NCBI GenBank assembly: GCA_023418575.1
Contig: JAEZZM010000015.1
Span: forward strand, 1 to 19,108
Reading direction: 5' to 3'
Source: Actinomycetes bacterium
GTDB lineage: Bacteria; Actinomycetota; Coriobacteriia; Coriobacteriales; JAEZZM01
DNA: 19,108 nucleotides
Below are positions 14,068 to 19,108 of this stretch, one piece after another (the first letter of the stretch is position 1; each line of letters begins with the position of its first letter). The notes beneath the pieces are model-generated. The model saw only the letters and a program-made list of their open reading frames with translations, was not told the DNA's origin and ran no database searches. Both the position numbers and the translations under genes were made by a program.

Positions 14068-17031
14068 ATGTCAGATCTTACAAAGTATGTAGCTCAACTA
14101 ACAGATGAGCTGGGCGCGCGTCCCGCTAATACAGAAGAAGAATATGTTGCCGCTTCTGAAATTGAAAACATTATGAAGCAGCGCGGGCTTGAGACGGTTA
14201 TTCAAGAGTTTCCTGTGCCCGTTTTTTCTGGCTTTGCTACTAATGTCTTATATGCCTGCATGGTGCTTTTAGCCCTGCTTTCACATATTCATTGGATAGT
14301 AGGTTTAATATGCTTGCTTCTGTCTATAGTGTGCCTTGCTTTGTATGGGCTTGAATTTACAGGTAGAGGACTTATTTCAAGACTTTCTTTTAATGGAACC
14401 AGCCAAAATGTTATTGGTCGTCACCCAGGCACGGCTGCAGCTCCTGGAAGAAGACCCAAACCAGTAATTATTATTGCTAATTATGATTCACCTAAGGTTG
14501 ACTTGCTTAGAAATCCAAAGCTTGCATCCTTGAGCCCTTATTTACATATAGTGAACTTGGCTTGCATGATAGCTATTCCAGTTTTGCTGCTTTTAAAGAG
14601 CTTAAGTTTTATGGTAAATCTCACAAACGTATTTTGGGTGCTTGCTCTTATTGCTGCTGTGCCGCTTTTAATTCACGCAGTATGCGGGCTTTTACAGCAC
14701 TTTAGCTTGGGTTATGTTCAGGGTGCAAATGATAATGCCTCTGGTGTTGCTGCAATGCTGGGGGTTCTTGAGCGTGTTAGACCACAAGGAGGATATGCCT
14801 TATCGGATGCTTCATATGATGGGGATTATGAAGATGAATATGCTGATGAATATGCCGATGAGTATCTTGATGGTGCATATGCCGATGAGTACGCTGATGA
14901 TACATATGAGTCAGATGAAGCATATGGGGCTGAAGCTCATGAGGAATATACTGACGAGCGTGGCGGCGATCAGCATGATGCTGGGCGTTTAATTGATAGA
15001 CGTCCTGCTAACAGGCGCAGTGCTGATGAGCACCATGATGTATCTGTTTCCGATAAAGGCGCAGCTCAAATGACAAAGAGAGCTAAAAAGGCTGTGCGCC
15101 GTGGTGCAGGTGTTGCTCGTGCAGCTGGTATTATTCCTGAGAATGTGAAGCTTGTCTATCTTGATCAGGATTCAGATTTTGCACCAGCTGAGCAGCTTGA
15201 TAATGCTGATAGCACTGATAAGAAGCAGGGCTTTGCTTCAGGCTCTCAGGGCCAAGATAAGATGGGGCTTGATAAAGCAGAGGCAGAACTGCTTGAGCAA
15301 GAGCAAGAACAAGAGCAGGAGCAGGGATATAATCCCCGTAAGGAACAGGAGCGCAGGCAAGCTGCAGCTCAACAGCAAAAAAGCAGCAAGCCAGCTGAGA
15401 CTTTGCGCTCAAGGTTTGCAGACCTGCCTATTGATTACAAGCGTGAAAAGACGCAGAACAAAGTGATAGCAGCTTCTACAGCAGGGGCAGCCACGGCGGC
15501 GGGGGCAAGCTCAGCCGTCAGCGCGGCAGCAGGTACAACCGCAAATACTGCGTCTAGCACGGCCGCAAGCGCTGCGGCAACGGCAGAAAGGCCAGGGCTA
15601 ACTGCAGAGACTAAAGCCAAGACTGAAACCAAGACTGAAGCTGCAATAAATACCAGTTCTAAAATGAACTCTGAGCCAGAAGAGGCCTTTGAGCCTGTGC
15701 TCAAAGAAGTTTTGTCTGAAGGCTTGCAGCAAGAAGAGCTTCAACTCCCGGAATATGATGCAAAGAGTGCAGTCGACGCAGCAAGAAAATCTGGCCGCAT
15801 TAAAGATGAGCCTCTGCCAGAGCTTATTTTGAGCGAGCCAAAAGCACAAGACACTATCTCATTGGTTGGCATTAAAGATACCAAGCAGCAGCTTGATGAT
15901 TCATATCAGGATCTTGTATACCAAGATGAGTCAGGCTATCAAGACGGATTAGCACAGCAAGAGCCTATGGATGATTGGGGACAAAGCAGCTATCGTCCCA
16001 ATAGAAAAGCAAAGCTGCTTGATCTGCCCGACCCGTCCGTATCGGCCGTTGATCCTTACAGCGTGGCTGACCTGCAGCCTGTAGGAGATTTCAACCCTGA
16101 TGACTTCCCTGCTGATGAGTTTGAGACGGGCACCTTTGTTGCCCAGCCTGCAGAGCAGGATCAGGGCTTATCGCCACAAGATTATGAGATTGACATGCCC
16201 AAAGAGAATGCCTTTAGGCGTTTTGGCGATAAGATAGGATCGCTCTTCTCAAGATCTGATAAGTCTTCCAGAGCACAAGCATCTAGATCACGTGCAGGGT
16301 CAAGATCAAGGAGGGCTCAAGAGGAGGAGTCACTAAGCGATTGGCTTGGTGTTGACGAGGGCTTTGATGCTAAAAAAGATGGCAGAAAGATTGGCTCTTG
16401 GGATAACTTTAGTGATGAGGATAGATCTTGGCGTGGCGGAGGTACCTATATTCCTGCGGCAGATGAGGCTGTAGATACAGGCCAAGAGAACTGGGATGAG
16501 CAGGGCATCTTTGATGAAGATGCAGAGCCCATGGAACTTGTGGATAGGCGTGAGGTAAGAGAGGCCATTATGGCCATGGATGATTCTGACCTTACCAGTC
16601 ATGAGATATGGTTTGTGGCAACGGGTGCTTCTTCACATGATCATGCCGGTGTTAAGGCCTTCTTGCAGGAATATAAAAATGAGCTGCGTGGAGCCTTTGT
16701 TATTCACCTTAGAGCAGTGGGCTCAGGCAAGCTTACTCTTATTACCAAAGAAGGAGCGTATGCACGCAGGAATGCTGATCGTAGGTTGGTAAATCTTATG
16801 CGTCGTGTGGGCAAGGATCTGGCTCGTCCTTTGGATACAGCAGAGCTAAGCTGGACTGATACAGAGGCTAGCACCTTCTTACGTGCAGGATTTAGAGGTT
16901 TAAGCCTTATGGGTCTTACTAAGGGCGTACCTGCCTTAAGCTCATGGACGGGCGATACTGCAGACAAGCTTGACGAGGAGCAAATTGCCTCTGCGGTGGA
17001 TATAATTACCGAGACTATTCGCCGTTCATAA
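14068..17031 (+). CDS. M28-like membrane protein with split peptidase fold, likely inactive, and a ~600-residue insertion
   Basis: The two ends of this 987-residue protein resemble M28 (aminopeptidase Y/YwaD-like) peptidases: VIIIANYDS and GANDNASGVAAML at 133-230, and WFVATGASS to DTADKLDEEQI at about 848-975. Of the usual zinc and catalytic residues, His is Asn138, the Glu-Glu pair is Ser855-Ser856, and the last His is Trp960. Only Asp222 and perhaps Asp931 remain. I infer a pseudopeptidase. Hydrophobic helices lie at about 56-76, 77-96, 159-177 and 184-208, so it is membrane-anchored, with two of the helices inside the peptidase half. Residues 240-840 are an acidic, low-complexity insertion with Asp-Glu-Tyr-Ala repeats, a Glu-Gln run, an Ala-rich stretch and an Arg/Ser patch near 729-751. 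GGAGG precedes the ATG. Confidence 0.78.
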   Translation: MSDLTKYVAQLTDELGARPANTEEEYVAASEIENIMKQRGLETVIQEFPVPVFSGFATNVLYACMVLLALLSHIHWIVGLICLLLSIVCLALYGLEFTGRGLISRLSFNGTSQNVIGRHPGTAAAPGRRPKPVIIIANYDSPKVDLLRNPKLASLSPYLHIVNLACMIAIPVLLLLKSLSFMVNLTNVFWVLALIAAVPLLIHAVCGLLQHFSLGYVQGANDNASGVAAMLGVLERVRPQGGYALSDASYDGDYEDEYADEYADEYLDGAYADEYADDTYESDEAYGAEAHEEYTDERGGDQHDAGRLIDRRPANRRSADEHHDVSVSDKGAAQMTKRAKKAVRRGAGVARAAGIIPENVKLVYLDQDSDFAPAEQLDNADSTDKKQGFASGSQGQDKMGLDKAEAELLEQEQEQEQEQGYNPRKEQERRQAAAQQQKSSKPAETLRSRFADLPIDYKREKTQNKVIAASTAGAATAAGASSAVSAAAGTTANTASSTAASAAATAERPGLTAETKAKTETKTEAAINTSSKMNSEPEEAFEPVLKEVLSEGLQQEELQLPEYDAKSAVDAARKSGRIKDEPLPELILSEPKAQDTISLVGIKDTKQQLDDSYQDLVYQDESGYQDGLAQQEPMDDWGQSSYRPNRKAKLLDLPDPSVSAVDPYSVADLQPVGDFNPDDFPADEFETGTFVAQPAEQDQGLSPQDYEIDMPKENAFRRFGDKIGSLFSRSDKSSRAQASRSRAGSRSRRAQEEESLSDWLGVDEGFDAKKDGRKIGSWDNFSDEDRSWRGGGTYIPAADEAVDTGQENWDEQGIFDEDAEPMELVDRREVREAIMAMDDSDLTSHEIWFVATGASSHDHAGVKAFLQEYKNELRGAFVIHLRAVGSGKLTLITKEGAYARRNADRRLVNLMRRVGKDLARPLDTAELSWTDTEASTFLRAGFRGLSLMGLTKGVPALSSWTGDTADKLDEEQIASAVDIITETIRRS
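14833..14904 (+). repeat. 12-bp tandem units encoding Asp-Glu-Tyr-Ala repeats in the M28-like gene
   Basis: Units at 14833-14844, 14845-14856 and 14857-14868 encode DEYA, DEYA and DEYL. After a short break the motif recurs as ADEYADD. This marks the beginning of the large acidic insertion, immediately after the first M28 half. Confidence 0.7.
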
Positions 17032-17056
17032 CAAGCATTAGGGATAAAACAAACTC

Positions 17057-17701
17057 ATGAATATTATTATTGTTGGCTGCGGGCGTGTGGGCTCGCAGCT
17101 GGCGGTTTTACTATCACGAGCCGGTCATAACGTATCGGTTATAGACAAAGAACAGTCTGCATTTAGAAGTCTGGGTCGTGACTTTAATGGACATACCATT
17201 AAGGGCTTAGGTTTTGACGAGGATGTCTTAGAGCATGCCGGCATAGAGTCAGCTGATGTTGTGGTAGCTGCTACAAACTTGGATAACACTAATCTTATGA
17301 CGGCAGAAGTTGCTCGCAGACTGTATGAGGTGCAGCATGTAATCACCCGTCTTTCTAATCCAGACAGAGCCTCAGCGTATATTCAACTGGGTCTTGATTT
17401 TGTGTGCGGAACTAGCCTGGTGAGTGAAGAGCTGTATTCCAAAATTATTTCTGGCCACGGACACCACATGGATACCTTTGGCGACTTTGAGCTCTTAAGT
17501 TTTTCTTTTAAAAGTCCCACAGGTCAAACGGTAAAAGTTGGCGATATTGAGCGTCCCCGAGAAATTAGAATTGTGCTCTTTGAGCATGAGGAACTAAGTA
17601 TGACCCCAACAGCAGATTCTGTACTACATGATGGCGATAAGGTCATAGCGGCAGTCCACCAGGATTATCTTAAAGATTTTGAGATTTATATTAAGGCGTA
17701 G
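17057..17701 (+). CDS. TrkA-family K+ transport regulatory protein (first of pair)
   Basis: The 214-residue protein is a single RCK unit. It has an N-terminal Rossmann fold with GCGRVG at 7-12 and the acidic Asp30 at the end of the second strand (SVID), which favours NAD(H). A C-terminal RCK_C domain spans about 140-214 (VKVGDIERP, then VLHDGDKVIAAV). Such proteins bind nucleotides on the cytoplasmic face of Trk/Ktr K+ channels and gate uptake. Full-length E. coli TrkA has two such units in one chain. Here two adjacent genes supply them, as in ceoB/ceoC of mycobacteria. No membrane subunit (TrkH/KtrB) is in the window. The ribosome binding site is weak (AGGGAT about 12 nt upstream). The gene starts 25 bp after the M28-like gene. 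Confidence 0.9.
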   Translation: MNIIIVGCGRVGSQLAVLLSRAGHNVSVIDKEQSAFRSLGRDFNGHTIKGLGFDEDVLEHAGIESADVVVAATNLDNTNLMTAEVARRLYEVQHVITRLSNPDRASAYIQLGLDFVCGTSLVSEELYSKIISGHGHHMDTFGDFELLSFSFKSPTGQTVKVGDIERPREIRIVLFEHEELSMTPTADSVLHDGDKVIAAVHQDYLKDFEIYIKA

Positions 17702-17736
17702 TGTTAGGGTGTAGTGTTAGGGTGCAATATTAGGGC
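17698..17736 (+). repeat. Three 13-bp tandem units between the two trkA genes, each with an AGGG
   Basis: GTAGTGTTAGGGT occurs twice exactly (17698-17710 and 17711-17723), then once in degraded form (17724-17736). The array starts within the stop codon of the first trkA gene and ends 7 bp before the next ATG. Each unit carries AGGG, and the last one sits at a suitable distance to serve as the ribosome binding site. Confidence 0.8.
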
Positions 17737-17743
17737 GTAGTCT

Positions 17744-18415
17744 ATGTACATTGTTATTGCTGGTGGAGGAAAGATTGCAGAATATCTTGCTCACACCTTG
17801 CTTAAGCAAAATCATGAGGTTGTGGTTATAGAAAAGCGTGAAAGCCTAGCAGAACAGCTGGTAGAAACGCTTACAGGCCGCATTATGATAATTCAGGGTG
17901 ACTGCTGTGATTCTGATATTTTAGAGGATGCGGGTATTAGAGACGCAGATATTTTTGTGGCTACCACAGGTAAAGATGATGATAATTTGGTAGCCTGCGA
18001 AGTAGCAGGTACCTTGTTTAATACGCCCCGTATTATCGCCCGTGTAAACAATCCAAAAAATGAGCGTATTTTTAGAAAGCTGGGAATAGAGGCTATTTCT
18101 TCTACCTCGGTTATTAGCCATTTAATTGAGGAAGAGGCGGTATCTCAAGATATTAAAATGGTGCTTTCTTTGCGCCAAGGTGATCTAAGCCTTATGGAGA
18201 TTGAAGTGCCCAGGAAGGCAAAGTTATCTTCAATTTCTGGTGTGCGTGTGGCAGATTTAGAGCTACCCAGCTCTAGTGTGCTTATAGCTCTTGAACGAGG
18301 AGATAGTCTGGATACCATTAATGGTGATACGCTTATTATGCCAGGTGATTTGGTGGTTGCTTGTGTGCGTAGCGATAAGGCCGATCAGTTAAGAAGGGTA
18401 TTTCAGTCATTATAG
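17744..18415 (+). CDS. TrkA-family K+ transport regulatory protein (second of pair)
   Basis: The 223-residue protein has the same layout as its neighbour: a Rossmann loop GGGKIA at 7-12 (third Gly replaced by Ala), the acidic Glu30 ending the second strand (VVIE), a CEVAGTLF/ARVNNP segment around 85-105, and a C-terminal RCK_C domain (about 140-223: ISGVRVADL, then IMPGDLVVACVR). It differs enough from the first to suggest a hetero-oligomeric ring rather than a recent duplication. The ATG at 17744 is preceded by AGGG from the 13-bp repeat. It is the last protein gene of this plus-strand run. Confidence 0.9.
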   Translation: MYIVIAGGGKIAEYLAHTLLKQNHEVVVIEKRESLAEQLVETLTGRIMIIQGDCCDSDILEDAGIRDADIFVATTGKDDDNLVACEVAGTLFNTPRIIARVNNPKNERIFRKLGIEAISSTSVISHLIEEEAVSQDIKMVLSLRQGDLSLMEIEVPRKAKLSSISGVRVADLELPSSSVLIALERGDSLDTINGDTLIMPGDLVVACVRSDKADQLRRVFQSL

Positions 18416-18434
18416 CGCGTGCTATAGCGCTTGC
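18411..18434 (+). repeat. 12-bp tandem duplication across the second trkA stop codon
   Basis: TATAGCGCGTGC (18411-18422) is followed by TATAGCGCTTGC (18423-18434), with one mismatch. The stop codon of the second trkA gene is inside the first copy. Confidence 0.65.
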
Positions 18435-18461
18435 TAATTTTGTGCGCTGTCTTGTGCTGCG

Positions 18462-18570
18462 TTTTAGCGTTCAATCGTTTAGTGTTTCAGAGTTTTAGTA
18501 TCAGCGTTCCAGTGCTTAGTGTTTCAGTCTTTTAGCGTTTCAACGTTTCAACGTTCCAGTGCTTCAGTCT
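18462..18570 (+). repeat. Degenerate ~8-bp repeat array upstream of tRNA-Gly
   Basis: About fourteen units of 6-8 bp fit the consensus TTYYAGYG, for example TTTTAGCG, TTTCAACG (twice in a row) and TTCCAGTG. The array ends just before the tRNA -10 element and contains no open frame of note. The unit length is irregular, which suggests repeated slippage followed by decay. Confidence 0.65.
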
Positions 18571-18582
18571 GTGTAGTATAAT
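18554..18582 (+). promoter_or_regulatory. Promoter of tRNA-Gly
   Basis: A perfect TATAAT (18577-18582) lies 17 bp after TTCCAG (18554-18559), a poor match to a -35 element. Transcription would start about 10 bases before the tRNA. The -35 position falls inside the repeat array. Confidence 0.6.
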
Positions 18583-18599
18583 TAGTAGGCTATAGATGC

Positions 18600-18674
18600 G
18601 CGGGCGTCGCCAAGTGGTAAGGCACCAGCTTCCCAAGCTGGTATTCGCGGGTTCGAGTCCCGTCGCCCGCTCCA
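18600..18674 (+). tRNA. tRNA-Gly (anticodon CCC)
   Basis: The cloverleaf is complete. The acceptor GCGGGCG (18600-18606) pairs with CGCCCGC (18664-18670), followed by discriminator T and an encoded CCA (18672-18674). The D arm is GCC-loop-GGC. The anticodon stem CCAGC/GCTGG encloses the loop TTCCCAA, giving anticodon CCC, which reads GGG. The T arm has the TTCGAGT loop. The U73 discriminator is as expected for bacterial glycine tRNAs. Confidence 0.96.
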
Positions 18675-18686
18675 GTGCTAAGGTTT

Positions 18687-18712
18687 AAGCTCCCCATTCT
18701 GGGAGCTTTTTT
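18687..18712 (+). terminator. Rho-independent terminator after tRNA-Gly
   Basis: AAGCTCCC (18687-18694) pairs with GGGAGCTT (18701-18708) around a 6-base loop and runs into six T residues (18707-18712). It lies 12 bp after the tRNA CCA end, so the tRNA is a single-gene transcript. Confidence 0.9.
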
Positions 18713-19108
18713 GTTGTCTAAAAGCTCTGGTAGATAGCGGTTTTAGAGATGTTTCTCCAGTGCTGGAGTCGTGTTCTAAGTCTGCTTACGGGTGCTTTGA
18801 GAGGTCGTTTGGAGGCCTGTTTTGCTGAGTGTAGTGAGGCGGGCGAAAAATTTTGCACACACCTGCTCCCGGTTTTTGTCTTGCGTCAAAAAGTTAGGGC
18901 TTGCGTCAAAAGGTTTGTTTGTCGATCCATTTTATACTGTAAGGCGGAAAGCGCATAACGTCCTACTTGATACCATCGCTCAATGCTCATGTACGGTAAA
19001 GTATCACAAGAAAATTATGTCGAATTGACAGCCGCCTCCGCTATACCGAATAAGGAAATAAAGAGTCCTCAAATTTTGCGCTACTAAATGAAGACGAGCG
19101 GAAGTAAT
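18713..19108. other. Right-end stretch without a supported gene
   Basis: No frame here has both a ribosome binding site and recognisable protein character. The open frames at 18749-18958 and 18822-19028 overlap each other and look like chance. A 34-codon frame at 18983-19087 (starting MLMYGKVSQEN) ends exactly before an ATG at 19088 that stays open to the window edge. Without a ribosome binding site, I do not call either. The stretch does hold a 20-bp direct repeat and a TATACT (18933-18938) that could be a -10 element for something beyond the edge. Confidence 0.5.
18880..18919. repeat. Two 20-bp direct repeats, candidate operator
   Basis: CTTGCGTCAAAA occurs exactly at 18880-18891 and 18900-18911. 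The spacing of 20 bp, close to two helical turns, puts both on the same face of DNA. They lie just upstream of TATACT at 18933, which suggests a two-site regulator binding region. Confidence 0.5.

Noticed and set aside
17698..17736. TTAGGG-containing units as telomere-like sequence
   Set aside because: The unit is 13 bp, has only three copies and sits between two co-directional genes, so the resemblance to telomere repeats is coincidental.
18964..19010. Imperfect inverted repeat (CTTGATAC near GTATCACAAG)
   Set aside because: The arms need a 2-base bulge and are 27 bases apart, so this is not distinguishable from chance.
18749..19028. Open frames at 18749-18958 and 18822-19028
   Set aside because: They overlap in different frames, have no ribosome binding sites, and their Cys/Arg/Leu-rich products resemble no protein family I know.

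Overview
The window looks like chromosome from an actinobacterium of moderate G+C, most likely a coriobacterium-type lineage. The evidence is an adjacent pafB/pafC pair, which is an actinobacterial hallmark, two adjacent single-RCK TrkA genes arranged like ceoB/ceoC of mycobacteria, and a tRNA with an encoded CCA end. I cannot name the genus from sequence alone. No phage, IS element, CRISPR array or plasmid function is visible. Most genes are conserved housekeeping functions, joined by less conserved envelope proteins.

Layout. 1-371 (-): the 5' part of rlmN, with a repeat-rich N-terminal extension. 519-2560 (+): a three-helix membrane protein of unknown function, then ddl (D-Ala-D-Ala ligase), followed by a 15-bp perfect hairpin. 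2794-5987 (+): a compact sulfur/Fe-S operon of an Rrf2 regulator with three Cys residues, iscS, iscU and cysK, preceded by two palindromes that could be the regulator's operator. 6030-9740 (+): a GNAT acetyltransferase that may start as a leaderless message, then a 1027-residue DinG-type helicase with an N-terminal DEDDh exonuclease and a likely Fe-S cluster. 9737-12350 (-): pafB-pafC, encoding the WYL-domain DNA-damage regulators, convergent with dinG and overlapping it by 4 bp. 12598-18415 (+): a bitopic helical membrane protein, a 987-residue membrane protein with a split and apparently metal-less M28 peptidase fold, and two TrkA/RCK proteins. 18600-18674 (+): tRNA-Gly(CCC) with its own promoter and terminator. 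18713-19108 contains no gene I can support.

How the genes work together. The Rrf2/IscS/IscU/CysK cluster links cysteine synthesis to cysteine desulfuration and Fe-S assembly. Its regulator has the Cys content to sense cluster status. DinG, which needs an Fe-S cluster, and PafBC, which controls DNA-repair genes in mycobacteria, together form a small genome-maintenance block. The TrkA pair probably gates a K+ transporter encoded elsewhere.

The most unusual signals are two. First, short tandem repeats recur throughout: 18-bp in rlmN, 15-bp and 48-bp in pafB, 15-bp at the end of pafC, 12-bp in the M28 gene, 13-bp between the trkA genes, 12-bp across the last trkA stop, about 8-bp upstream of the tRNA, and 20-bp near the right end. 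Period is a multiple of three inside genes but often not outside them, and the repeats cluster at gene ends and junctions. Second, the M28-like protein has lost nearly all expected zinc ligands and carries a roughly 600-residue low-complexity insertion between the two halves of its fold.
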